Assembly (NCBI GenBank): GCA_021850505.1
Contig: JAJZLW010000071.1
Span: 1 to 21,062 of the forward strand
Direction: 5' to 3'
DNA: 21,062 bases
From: Thermoplasmata archaeon
GTDB lineage: Archaea; Thermoplasmatota; Thermoplasmata; Thermoplasmatales; Thermoplasmataceae
Part shown: piece after piece, positions 1 through 6,980 of the stretch
How the letters are laid out: each line of letters starts with the position of its first letter
Position numbering within the stretch: the stretch's first letter is position 1
Translations under genes and position numbers: made by a program
Notes under the pieces: model-generated
What the model was told of the DNA's origin: nothing
Database searches by the model: none
The model's input: the letters and a program-made list of their open reading frames with translations, nothing else

Positions 1-60
1 TGTCTTCACGGCATAGTCATCGATTTAAATCTAATAAGAATTACCTGTTTTCTGATAATC

Positions 61-68
61 TATAAAGA
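61..68 (+). promoter_or_regulatory. TATA box for the mqnC-truD unit
   Basis: The sequence TATAAAGA is centred about 32 bp upstream of the mqnC start codon. This predicts transcription starting roughly 5-7 bases before the ATG, so a nearly leaderless mRNA. No Shine-Dalgarno sequence is seen before the ATG, which agrees. A second A/T-rich block (TTTAAATC near 24-31) is too far upstream to serve this start directly. Position-based inference only. Confidence 0.45.
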
Positions 69-95
69 TTATTAACTTTTCAGCAATATCGAATC

Positions 96-1202
96 ATGTT
101 GTCTAATGCCTCTCTCTATAATGAGATAGAGGAAAAGATAGAACAAAGGCAGATCCTGTCGCCTGAGGACATCGTTTTTCTCTATGATACAGCCGATATA
201 AACTGGCTCGGTGGTCTCGCTGGAAAGATGGCTGACAACGTTTCATCAAATTACGTTTCTTTTGTGTCCAATCTGATACTCAATTATACAAATATCTGCA
301 ATGTTAGATGCAAATTCTGCGCATTCTACCGCACGGGCCCGGAAGGAGATGCTTATACCTTTACAGAGGACAGTGTGATAGAAGAGATAGCAAAATATTA
401 TGAACCATACGGAATCAGGCAACTGCTGATTCAGGGCGGAGTTAATCCAAGCCTCAATCTTGACTATTACACCTCACTTTTCAGGAGAATAAGGAAAGAA
501 TTCCCCAATCTTGGAATTCACGGACTTTCAACATCAGAAATATCATTCATATCAAAGAAAGCAAAACTTTCCGTGGAGGATCTGCTTATTGAACTCAGAA
601 AATCAGGCCTTGAGACAATTCCTGGTGCAGGTGGCGAAATACTTGATTCTGAGGTCAGGAAGAAGCTGGGCCGTCCGGTGAATTCCGGCGAAGAATGGCT
701 TTCTATCATGGAGACTGCCCATCGTCTTGGAATCCGGACATCGGCAACTATGATGTTCGGTCATGTAGAGACAAGCCTTGACAAGGCGAAACATCTTCTT
801 AGCATACTGAAACTACAGCAGAAATACCATGGTTTCCTTTCATTCACACCGTGGAATTTTGAGCCCGGTAATACTCAGCTTGAGAAGGAGGGAGTGGTGA
901 CAGAAAGAACCGGGGGCCTTGATGTAATAAGGAACATAGCTATAGCAAGGGTAGTTTTTAATTCCCAGCTCCCTGTAATACAGACGTCCTGGCTCACAAA
1001 TGGAGTCGAAATGGGCCAGATTGCGATCCTGTATGGTGCAAATGACTGGGGCGGCACTATTTATGATGAGAAAGTTATCCCTGCAACGGGCAAACAGGTC
1101 GGCAACCTCCGGAAGGATACAATAATTGAATCCATAAAGGCAATCGGAAGAATTCCGGTTGAGAGGGACAACCTCTACAGAACAATTAAAATTTATGAAT
1201 AA
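96..1202 (+). CDS. mqnC: cyclic dehypoxanthinyl futalosine synthase (MqnC), radical SAM
   Basis: This is a cytosolic radical SAM enzyme of the futalosine route to menaquinone; the family cyclises dehypoxanthine futalosine. The cluster-binding cysteines are C68, C72 and C75 in a CxxxCxxC motif followed by AFYR. Other family signatures are QLLIQGGVNP (about 109-118), ETIPGAGGEIL (about 172-182), the MMFGHVET block (about 217-225), FTPWNFEPGNT and GANDWGGT near the C terminus. The length of 368 aa is normal. CofH and MqnE are relatives, but the GGGEIL-like block followed by MMFGHVE favours MqnC. The gene runs into truD with a short overlap. No other menaquinone gene is in the window, so the rest of the pathway must lie elsewhere. 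A TATA-like box at 61-68 suggests a near-leaderless mRNA. Confidence 0.9.
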   Translation: MLSNASLYNEIEEKIEQRQILSPEDIVFLYDTADINWLGGLAGKMADNVSSNYVSFVSNLILNYTNICNVRCKFCAFYRTGPEGDAYTFTEDSVIEEIAKYYEPYGIRQLLIQGGVNPSLNLDYYTSLFRRIRKEFPNLGIHGLSTSEISFISKKAKLSVEDLLIELRKSGLETIPGAGGEILDSEVRKKLGRPVNSGEEWLSIMETAHRLGIRTSATMMFGHVETSLDKAKHLLSILKLQQKYHGFLSFTPWNFEPGNTQLEKEGVVTERTGGLDVIRNIAIARVVFNSQLPVIQTSWLTNGVEMGQIAILYGANDWGGTIYDEKVIPATGKQVGNLRKDTIIESIKAIGRIPVERDNLYRTIKIYE

Positions 1203-2430
1203 TGACAGAGAAGCCGGCATGCTTTCTTACCTAACAAAAGGGAAAGCTGCAGAAGGCACCTTCAAGGCAAAACCCGAAGACTTTATTGTTGAGGAAATAC
1301 CGGTCCAGATTCCAAGGAATGACACCGGAAAGTACCTGATAATCAAGGTCAGGCTCAGGAACTGGGAAACAAACCGGTTCGTGACTTATATAAGCAGGAT
1401 GCTTCAGATCAACGATAAAAGAATCACCTTTGCCGGTACTAAAGACAGAAATGGCATAACCACGCAATATTTCTGTCTCAATTATCAGGGGTACCCGAAC
1501 CTTGAGAACATCAGGGATGCCGAGGTCATCGAAACTTTCAGGTCAGACAGAATGCTTTCGCTTGGCGATTTAACAGGAAACAGGTTTTACATTAACACAT
1601 CCCGGTTGACTGAGGAGTCGAGGGTCAGAGAACTGAATGATGAAATGAACCACCTGGGCGGATTCCCTAATTTTTTCGGATACCAGAGATTCGGTTCAAA
1701 GAGACCCATCACCCACCTTGTTGGGAAGGAGATTCTTAAGGGTGACTTCAAGCAGGCTGCCATGGAATACCTGTGCGATCCGAAATTCGATACCGAACCA
1801 TTCAGGATCGATCTCCTGAAGACAGGAGATTTCGAAAGGGCGCTTAAAGACTTCCCGAAACATCTGAACTATGAGCATTTACTCATACAGCATGTCTTTG
1901 AAACCGGAGAATTCGAGGGAGCAATGGAAAAGCTCCCGAGAACACTGCAGATGATGTTCATTCATGCTTATCAGTCATATCTGTTCAATCTTATCCTTTC
2001 AAAGAGGATGCAGGAGGATCATAATTTAACGGAACCTCATTCAGGCGATTATTTTGTTGAAGTTGATCAGTACTTCAATCCTGTATCTGAACCGATGAAG
2101 GTTAATGAATTAAATTCACAAATTATCAGGAAGAAGATAATTGAAGACCGGGTTAGGATAACACTCCCTCTCATAGGTTATAATACAGATGATTCTGTAA
2201 TAAAGCAGGATGGGATCAGAGATATAATGGAAAATGAAGGGATAGACAAAACTGCCTTCCGAGTCAGAAATCACAAGAACATGGGTTCATCCGGATCGCA
2301 GAGGATCATATCAGCCAAGCCAAATGATTTCAGTTTCTTGGATGGCATGTTCACCTTCAATCTGGGAAAGGGGATATACGCTACATCCTATCTGAGGGAA
2401 ATACTGAAGGAAAATATGTCTAATATATGA
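1195..2430 (+). CDS. truD: tRNA pseudouridine synthase TruD
   Basis: This enzyme belongs to the TruD/Pus7 family, which makes pseudouridine in tRNA (position 13 in characterised members). The key motif is AGTKDRNGITTQ, with catalytic Asp at residue 84 counted from the ATG at 1195. NFFGYQRFG follows at about 155-163, matching the family NxFGxQRFG signature. The C-terminal part carries the TruD insertion domain. The frame is open from 1159, but that start would sit 44 bases inside mqnC. The ATG at 1195 overlaps the mqnC stop by 8 bases and is preferred; an ATG at 1219 is also possible because homology starts around there. Overlap with mqnC implies translational coupling. The gene ends 5 bp from the convergent tbp stop. 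Confidence 0.92.
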   Translation: MNNDREAGMLSYLTKGKAAEGTFKAKPEDFIVEEIPVQIPRNDTGKYLIIKVRLRNWETNRFVTYISRMLQINDKRITFAGTKDRNGITTQYFCLNYQGYPNLENIRDAEVIETFRSDRMLSLGDLTGNRFYINTSRLTEESRVRELNDEMNHLGGFPNFFGYQRFGSKRPITHLVGKEILKGDFKQAAMEYLCDPKFDTEPFRIDLLKTGDFERALKDFPKHLNYEHLLIQHVFETGEFEGAMEKLPRTLQMMFIHAYQSYLFNLILSKRMQEDHNLTEPHSGDYFVEVDQYFNPVSEPMKVNELNSQIIRKKIIEDRVRITLPLIGYNTDDSVIKQDGIRDIMENEGIDKTAFRVRNHKNMGSSGSQRIISAKPNDFSFLDGMFTFNLGKGIYATSYLREILKENMSNI

Positions 2431-2435
2431 CCTTA

Positions 2436-2990
2436 TCAGATAAGGCCGACTTTCTGAAGCTCTTTCTTGACCTTTATGACTGCCTGCTCAATCTCGCTCT
2501 CTTCCTTGGCACCGGTGCATACGACCTTTCCCGAACCAAAAAGCAGCAAAACTACCTTTGGCTCCTCTACCCTGTAGACAAGCCCAGGGAACTGCTCAGG
2601 TTCATATTCTACGTTCTCCAGTCCTAATGACATTGCAATATCTGTCAGATTCAGATCCGACTCGAGATCATATACAGCAACAATATTCTGCACTACAATA
2701 TCAGGGTGATCGTAGACCTTTATCCCGGCTTTTTTCAATTTTTGAATTATTGTGTCAATTGTTAACTTGACATTCTCAAGATTTTTCGCGCCTGTACAGT
2801 TTACCTTTCCGCTCCTGAAAATCAATACAGCGGTTTTGGGTTCATGTAGACGGTATATCAAACCAGGAAACTGCTCCGGCTCGTATTCAGATCCATCAAG
2901 CGCGAGAGCGATTCTGCTTAAATCAAGACGCTCTGCAAGTGAAGTCGATGCGACAATGTTTTCAATTGTAATTTTCTCTTTCTCGCTCAT
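2436..2990 (-). CDS. tbp: TATA-box-binding protein (TBP)
   Basis: This is the basal transcription factor that binds the TATA box and recruits TFB and RNA polymerase. At 184 aa it is the usual archaeal length and consists of two direct repeats of about 90 residues. Each carries EYEPEQFPGL(I/V)YR (about 35-47 and 128-140) and FxSGKVxCTGAK (about 58-69 and 151-162). The DNA-intercalating phenylalanines correspond to F41/F58 and F134/F151. The ATG at 2990 is preceded by GAGAGGT (2996-3002), a fair ribosome binding site, and by two TATA-like boxes. The gene is monocistronic and converges on truD with only 5 bp between stop codons, so the two 3' ends probably overlap at RNA level. Confidence 0.97.
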   Translation of the reverse strand: MSEKEKITIENIVASTSLAERLDLSRIALALDGSEYEPEQFPGLIYRLHEPKTAVLIFRSGKVNCTGAKNLENVKLTIDTIIQKLKKAGIKVYDHPDIVVQNIVAVYDLESDLNLTDIAMSLGLENVEYEPEQFPGLVYRVEEPKVVLLLFGSGKVVCTGAKEESEIEQAVIKVKKELQKVGLI

Positions 2991-2995
2991 AATAT

Positions 2996-3033
2996 ACCTC
3001 TCAAGCCGGCTTATTTATAAATAGTATATAAAA
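2996..3033 (-). promoter_or_regulatory. tbp promoter with two tandem TATA boxes and an RBS
   Basis: On the minus strand, TTTATAAATA (3012-3021) is centred about 26 bp before the tbp ATG, predicting a leaderless transcript. A second box, TTTTATATAC (3024-3033), is centred about 38 bp before it, predicting a leader of about 12 bases that would just include the GAGAGGT site at 2996-3002. Both boxes are strong A/T matches. Which is used cannot be told from sequence. Confidence 0.5.
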
Positions 3034-3089
3034 CATAACGCCTAAAATCGGCATTTTTTTTGCAGGTTTTCAGGTAAAATCTGTTAATC

Positions 3090-3401
3090 CTACATCATGT
3101 TGAGCTGCTCTTTCGCGAAGTCTGTCATCAATGCTGGTGTCCACTGAGGTTCCCATACAAGTTCGACATCTGCCGCTTCCACCCCTTGAATGTTTTCAAC
3201 CACCCTCTGGGCTTCCGCAAGTATCCATGGAGTGACGGGGCATGTTGGAGCAGTCATGGTCATTTTTATGTATACTTTGTCACCATTAATTTCAACATCG
3301 TAAACCAAGCCCAGGTTCACCACATCCATTCCTATTTCTGGATCCGATACTGCCTTAAGGGCTTCCAGTACATCTTCCTTCGTAACCATGTTTTCAAACA
3401 T
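3090..3401 (-). CDS. MIP18/DUF59 family iron-sulfur assembly protein
   Basis: This small cytosolic protein belongs to the MIP18 (DUF59) family, which includes SufT, PaaD and eukaryotic CIA2 and helps mature Fe-S proteins. The signatures are SDPEIGMDVVNLGLVYDV (about 19-36) and MTAPTCPVTPW (about 49-59) with the conserved Cys54. At 103 aa it is the family's normal stand-alone size. The start is uncertain: ATG at 3401 or ATG at 3389 (residue 5, MVTKEDV). The TATA-like box at 3416-3425 fits a near-leaderless start at 3389 slightly better. It stands alone on the minus strand upstream of tbp with about 100 bp between them. Its client proteins are not visible here, though the window encodes three radical SAM Fe-S enzymes. 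Confidence 0.88.
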   Translation of the reverse strand: MFENMVTKEDVLEALKAVSDPEIGMDVVNLGLVYDVEINGDKVYIKMTMTAPTCPVTPWILAEAQRVVENIQGVEAADVELVWEPQWTPALMTDFAKEQLNMM

Positions 3402-3415
3402 AATAGTTTACAAAT

Positions 3416-3425
3416 GTATTTAATC
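3416..3425 (-). promoter_or_regulatory. TATA-like box of the MIP18-family gene
   Basis: GATTAAATAC on the minus strand is centred about 19 bp before the ATG at 3401 and about 31 bp before the ATG at 3389. The spacing favours the inner ATG with a leader of about 5 bases. Confidence 0.35.
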
Positions 3426-3517
3426 TTTATTAGACAGCAAAAAATACAAACAGGCGTTGTAAGGATTTCCTTTAAGAATTCATGTATTTTCTTATTCTAT
3501 TTTCGATGGGGTGAGAG

Positions 3518-3552
3518 ATTAAAAATACTTTTCCCCTAAAAGCATGGAGGGG
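3518..3552 (+). promoter_or_regulatory. azlCD promoter region and strong RBS
   Basis: ATTAAAAATACTT at 3518-3530 is a TATA-like element. GGAGGGG at 3546-3552 is a strong Shine-Dalgarno match five bases before the ATG at 3558. A start site 26 bp below the box would fall inside the Shine-Dalgarno sequence, so either the true box lies slightly further upstream or the mRNA begins at the RBS. Unlike many genes here, azlC looks RBS-driven. Confidence 0.5.
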
Positions 3553-3557
3553 TAACA

Positions 3558-4223
3558 ATGCCCAGTACTCTCCGTTCTCTTTACTTTACTATTTCAGCCA
3601 GCTATATGCCGTCCGGGATAGCTTTTGGGGCCTTTACAGTCGCCCTCGGCATTCCCTTCTTATACGCGGTCATGCTCTCATTGCTTGTATTCTCCGGAGC
3701 AGTCCAGTCAGCTTTTCTTGGTTTCTGGGCAACCGGCTTGGATCCATTTTCCATGGTACTCACTGCGTTCCTGCTAAACCTAAGGCATACATTTTATGGC
3801 CCACACCTTTCCTCCTCAGGTTACAATGTTTCATCCCGGGGTATCATACTAATCGGGCCCTTTTTGACTGACGAGGTTTATGCCCTGTCAATCTCTGCTC
3901 AGGGAATGGGCACAGGGGACCTGCTTAAGCTTTCAGTTTACGGTTACATTAACTGGTTTATTGCTACTGTAATAGGGGTGACACTAGCCGCCCTCGCTCC
4001 ATTAAGGATTATAGAAATTCTGCTCATAGCCCTTCCGGCACTTTTCATCGGTCTTCTTATGCCAAGGATCAGGAATGGTCCAGCTATCATTACAGCAGCA
4101 TCTGCCATATGCATCGCCATAACAGGGAGGATACTTGATCTTCCATCATATTTTATTATAGTACCGATACTGGCAGGAGTTCTATTTGGCTATTATTATA
4201 GCAAGGTAAGGGGTGTGACCTGA
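3558..4223 (+). CDS. azlC: AzlC family branched-chain amino acid exporter, large subunit
   Basis: This is an integral membrane protein of the AzlC family, the large partner of the AzlCD exporter for branched-chain amino acids and analogues. At 221 aa it has the family length. The N-terminal GIAFGAFTVALGIP and the FSGAVQSAFLGF segment (about 45-56) are characteristic, as is the NLRHTFYG motif (about 74-81), the counterpart of the AzlC N-x-RH-x-x-YG element. Hydrophobic segments follow to the C terminus. A strong GGAGGGG site precedes the ATG. It is followed directly by azlD with no spacer. The substrate is inferred from the family only. Confidence 0.88.
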   Translation: MPSTLRSLYFTISASYMPSGIAFGAFTVALGIPFLYAVMLSLLVFSGAVQSAFLGFWATGLDPFSMVLTAFLLNLRHTFYGPHLSSSGYNVSSRGIILIGPFLTDEVYALSISAQGMGTGDLLKLSVYGYINWFIATVIGVTLAALAPLRIIEILLIALPALFIGLLMPRIRNGPAIITAASAICIAITGRILDLPSYFIIVPILAGVLFGYYYSKVRGVT

Positions 4224-4517
4224 TTGACTGTCGTTATCACAATTCTTATCATTGTGCTAGCCCTGATGAGTATTTCCCAGAGGGTTTTACCATGGAAATT
4301 TTATGATAAATTCAGGAAATACCTCAAGCTGGAGGGATTCTTCAATTTATTCGCAGTTTCGGCTTTTGCAAGCCTTCTTATTTACAACATACCGCAGGTC
4401 ACCCTAATCAACGTAGTTGCAATTGTTTCGGCGATTGCGGTTGCATTAAAAACAAAGAACCTGCCGCTGACCGTACTGGTTGCAATTTTAATATCATCCT
4501 TTTCGCTGTTTTTATAA
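4224..4517 (+). CDS. azlD: AzlD family small exporter subunit, TTG start
   Basis: This 97-aa hydrophobic protein has three or four membrane segments and matches the AzlD family, the small partner of AzlC. An RVLPW element (about 20-24) follows the first segment, as in AzlD. The start is unusual: the TTG immediately follows the azlC TGA stop in the same reading frame, and no other in-frame start exists upstream. GGGG(TG) at 4210-4215 is a possible ribosome binding site about 8 bases before the TTG. The next in-frame ATG (4266) would remove most of the first membrane helix. The two proteins are thus separated by a single stop codon, so readthrough fusion is formally possible. Confidence 0.82.
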   Translation: MTVVITILIIVLALMSISQRVLPWKFYDKFRKYLKLEGFFNLFAVSAFASLLIYNIPQVTLINVVAIVSAIAVALKTKNLPLTVLVAILISSFSLFL

Positions 4518-4532
4518 CAAATTCCCCTCAGG

Positions 4533-5516
4533 CTATCCTTTCGGCATGGGCTGCTTATGGAAGGCATCAATTCTTGAATAGAGAGCATTTCTTATCGCTT
4601 CTGAAATGAGTGCGCCGCGTGTAATTCTGCCGTTTGTAAGTATACCGACAATTCCTTCCCTTTCGCCGATCCTCTCATATCCGTACAATTGACCGAAAGC
4701 TTCGGACATATCGATTCCTTCCTTAATTTTCTGTATCACATTTTCAGGGATCCTGAAACCGCTGCTGAATCCTATGGATGCTTCGCCCAGGCTGTCTAGA
4801 AGATAACAGCAGTGAAAATCAAGATATGAATCCGTAAGCTTATCATAGAAAAGACCCGACTCGATCCCTGCGGAGTAGTCGTATTCGACTTTTACGCTTT
4901 CCGCCCGTACCCTTGCAAGTTTCATTGTATCCTCACCGAAGGGCTGATTGCTGTCAAGAGAATACGAATCATTTCTTGTTGTTTCGACAGGACCGAGGTT
5001 TTCTTCCATAAATGACCTGAAAATCCGGTATTTCAGGTCGTTGTGAGTGGAAATTACCACTTTCAAAGTACTAACCCTGTTCCCTTTGATGTCTATGTCA
5101 CCCCGGTATATTCTAGACGACCTGATCGCAATAAGATCCTTTGCCCTCACAGTAGGGATTTTTAGAATTTTAAGTGGTGCAAAGCCGTTTGAAATCCTTA
5201 TCTGGTTTATCCTAAAGGCAGCATTTTCGGTCTCTTCCGATACCACAATCGTTGTGTATGACTCATCCTCTGTGGTGTTTCCATACTGTGCACTCAATGG
5301 CCTTATCTCAAAGCTATTGCTTATTTTTGACATAAATTTTCTTAAGTTCCTCTCCCGCTCCTCGTAGGTCGGATATGCATAATTCTTGCGGTCTTTGAGG
5401 AATGAATCCGTTGTAAGGCCGATGACGAGATGATCACCCTCGCCTGCAGCGGTCCGTAAAAGAACCCTGTGACCCTCATGAAGCATGGAGAAAGTTCCGC
5501 CAACAACAACGGTCAT
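4533..5516 (-). CDS. coaD: phosphopantetheine adenylyltransferase fused to a DUF84/YjjX-type NTPase domain
   Basis: Two domains are fused. Residues 1 to about 148 form an archaeal-type phosphopantetheine adenylyltransferase, which makes dephospho-CoA from phosphopantetheine and ATP. It shows VGGTFSMLHEGH with nucleotidyltransferase histidines H13 and H16, VSEET (about 91-95) and the ISS-like RSSRIYRGDID (about 131-141). Residues about 150-327 match the DUF84/YjjX family, which hydrolyses non-canonical purine triphosphates (ITP/XTP). This part begins LKVVISTHNDLK and carries SAGIESGLF (about 214-222) and a C-terminal ILTNGRITRG. Stand-alone PPATs end near residue 155, so the C-terminal half is a true extra domain. 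The gene follows the aminotransferase at a 5-bp gap, so co-transcription is likely. No ribosome binding site is evident. Confidence 0.9.
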   Translation of the reverse strand: MTVVVGGTFSMLHEGHRVLLRTAAGEGDHLVIGLTTDSFLKDRKNYAYPTYEERERNLRKFMSKISNSFEIRPLSAQYGNTTEDESYTTIVVSEETENAAFRINQIRISNGFAPLKILKIPTVRAKDLIAIRSSRIYRGDIDIKGNRVSTLKVVISTHNDLKYRIFRSFMEENLGPVETTRNDSYSLDSNQPFGEDTMKLARVRAESVKVEYDYSAGIESGLFYDKLTDSYLDFHCCYLLDSLGEASIGFSSGFRIPENVIQKIKEGIDMSEAFGQLYGYERIGEREGIVGILTNGRITRGALISEAIRNALYSRIDAFHKQPMPKG

Positions 5517-5521
5517 TTAAA

Positions 5522-6754
5522 TCAGTATTTTTTTTTCGGAACGGTCTGCCTGTTCAGGGAGGTTTCCTGCTCAATCGTGAGCGATAGCCTTCTTATTCCC
5601 TCGTCTATTTCATCCAGCGTTGGATAACTGAAATTGATCCTCATGCCGTTTCTTTTTTCCATATTGGGATAGAATGACATCCCGCTTATGTATGCTACAC
5701 CGTTCTTGACAGCCCTTTCCTTCATCACTCCAGTATCGATGTCTTCAGAAAGCGTTGCCCAGACAAACATGCCGCCATCCGGTTTAGACCATTTTGAGTT
5801 TTCAGGGAAATTCTGTGACAGGGCATCAAGCATTCTATCCCTTTTTTTTCTGTATATTGCGATATTCTTAGGTATCTGTGTCTTCATTACATCTCTTTTA
5901 AGATACTCATAGGCTATGTATTCAGAAAGTGTATTTGTGGATAGATCAAGCGCCTGCTTAAGAAGATTAACCCTTCTGATCACATCTTTTTTGCCGATGA
6001 CGTAACCGATCCTCAGGCCGGGGGTCATGACCTTTGAAAACGTACCCATGTAAATTACCCTGTCATCAGGGTCCATGCTCTTCAGGCTTGGTATCTTGTT
6101 ACCGTAGTATCGAAGCTCGCCATACGGGTTGTCTTCTATAATCGGAACATCATAATCAACTGAAAGGTCTATCAAGTGTTTTCTTCTCTCATGGGAAAGG
6201 GTGTATCCGGCTGGATTGTGAAAATTCGGTATAACATAGATGAATCTGGCCTTCCTGCCCTCGCTTTTGTATTGATTCAAGGTGTCCTGAAGAAGATCTG
6301 TCCTTATGCCTTCGTCATCCATCTCAATGCCATGCATGTTTATCATGTTCGCATCGTACGCGCTTATTGCGCCAACATAGGTCGGCAACTCGGTGATAAC
6401 AGTCTGGTTGGGCTCCGCAAGTACCTTTCCTACAGCATACAATGCCTGCTGTGACCCGCTTGTAACGTTTATTTCATCAGGTTCACAATCTATATTTTCG
6501 GTCCTTTTGACAAGTCGTGATATCTCTTCTCTCAGGGGTAGGATCCCGGATGTGACCCCATATTGAAATGCGTTTGAAAAATACTTGTCAAAAATATCAT
6601 TTATTATTTCCTTTAGTTCTTCTAGCGGAAACGTCTGGGGATCAGGCATTCCGCCACCAAATGATATGAGTCCCTTTGTGTTTGCCATCTTGAGCAGCTC
6701 ACGAATTTCTGACGGCTTCATCCTCGAAATAAGGGATGAAAATAAAAAATCCAT
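5522..6754 (-). CDS. PLP-dependent class I aminotransferase, LysN/aromatic type
   Basis: This fold-type I aminotransferase of 410 aa resembles LysN (2-aminoadipate) and archaeal aromatic aminotransferases. Evidence is the N-terminal ISFGGGMPDPQTFP (about 30-43), VTSGSQQAL (about 97-105), PNFHNPAG with N180, EDNPYGELRY with D208 and Y211, and TFSKVMTPGLRIGY with the PLP-binding lysine K241 and R248. The C-terminal region has GMRINFSYP, where the arginine usually binds the substrate carboxylate. Substrate choice among 2-aminoadipate, aromatic and branched-chain amino acids cannot be settled from sequence. It heads a two-gene unit with the PPAT-DUF84 gene. A C-terminal Lys-rich tail ends at the TGA. 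The TATA box at 6781-6790 gives a leader of about 6 bases. Confidence 0.9.
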   Translation of the reverse strand: MDFLFSSLISRMKPSEIRELLKMANTKGLISFGGGMPDPQTFPLEELKEIINDIFDKYFSNAFQYGVTSGILPLREEISRLVKRTENIDCEPDEINVTSGSQQALYAVGKVLAEPNQTVITELPTYVGAISAYDANMINMHGIEMDDEGIRTDLLQDTLNQYKSEGRKARFIYVIPNFHNPAGYTLSHERRKHLIDLSVDYDVPIIEDNPYGELRYYGNKIPSLKSMDPDDRVIYMGTFSKVMTPGLRIGYVIGKKDVIRRVNLLKQALDLSTNTLSEYIAYEYLKRDVMKTQIPKNIAIYRKKRDRMLDALSQNFPENSKWSKPDGGMFVWATLSEDIDTGVMKERAVKNGVAYISGMSFYPNMEKRNGMRINFSYPTLDEIDEGIRRLSLTIEQETSLNRQTVPKKKY

Positions 6755-6780
6755 AATTATCTATTAGTTATGCTTATGAT

Positions 6781-6790
6781 TCATATAAAT
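6781..6790 (-). promoter_or_regulatory. TATA box of the aminotransferase-coaD unit
   Basis: ATTTATATGA on the minus strand is centred about 32 bp before the ATG at 6754, giving a predicted leader of about 6 bases. No Shine-Dalgarno sequence is present. Confidence 0.45.
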
Positions 6791-6800
6791 TTTAGATTTT

Positions 6801-6810
6801 ACTTATAAGG
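6801..6810 (+). promoter_or_regulatory. TATA box upstream of the GTPase-endA unit
   Basis: ACTTATAAGG is centred about 31 bp before an ATG at 6837. It predicts a transcript beginning near 6831-6833, which would include the small open frame at 6837-6980 and then the GTPase and endA. The core CTTATAAG is self-complementary, so it could also work leftward. Confidence 0.4.
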
Positions 6811-6836
6811 TTTTATGTAAATCAAATGCAGATTGT

Positions 6837-6980
6837 ATGGGATTAAGGTTGGTAATAGGGGGTGATAATGGAATACACTCTTCCAAGCCAAGGGGGACCG
6901 GTAATAAAATTGCGGATTTAATGTTATTTATGCTTTATAACCTCAAGAAAAGAGAAATATTATTTAAAAAGCAGGAATGA
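6837..6980 (+). CDS. possible 47-aa small protein upstream of the GTPase
   Basis: An ATG at 6837 opens a 47-codon frame ending in TGA at 6978-6980. It encodes a basic peptide beginning MGLRLVIGGDNG and ending LFKKQE, with a short hydrophobic stretch (DLMLFMLYNL, about 27-36). Three things favour a real gene: the TATA box at 6801-6810 puts the start site a few bases before this ATG; its TGA overlaps the first GTPase ATG as ATGA; and it fills an otherwise unexplained leader of about 140 bases. Against it are its short length, a second TATA-like block just before the GTPase, and no recognised family. It could be a leader peptide controlling GTPase translation, a small protein, or chance. Confidence 0.3.
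   Translation: MGLRLVIGGDNGIHSSKPRGTGNKIADLMLFMLYNLKKREILFKKQE
6934..6970 (+). promoter_or_regulatory. candidate proximal promoter(s) of the GTPase gene
   Basis: Two A/T boxes lie here. TTTATAAC (6934-6941) would start transcription near 6963, about 14 bases before the ATG at 6977. ATTTAAAAA (6962-6970) would start it near 6990, making a leaderless mRNA at the second in-frame ATG (6989). These compete with the distal box at 6801-6810. Confidence 0.3.

Noticed and set aside
1159..1194. Longer truD start at 1159
   Set aside because: It would extend the overlap with mqnC to 44 bases and add 12 residues with no family similarity.
840..1220. 126-codon minus-strand frame, with smaller ones nearby
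   Set aside because: Antisense to mqnC, which has conserved motifs throughout; no recognisable product or promoter.
3054..3061. Run of eight T on the plus strand as a terminator
   Set aside because: No plus-strand gene ends just before it; a truD transcript would have to run antisense through all of tbp. On the minus strand it is a run of A, which is not a terminator.
3186..3539. 117-codon plus-strand frame
   Set aside because: Mostly antisense to the MIP18-family gene, then runs through the intergenic promoter region; no plausible product.
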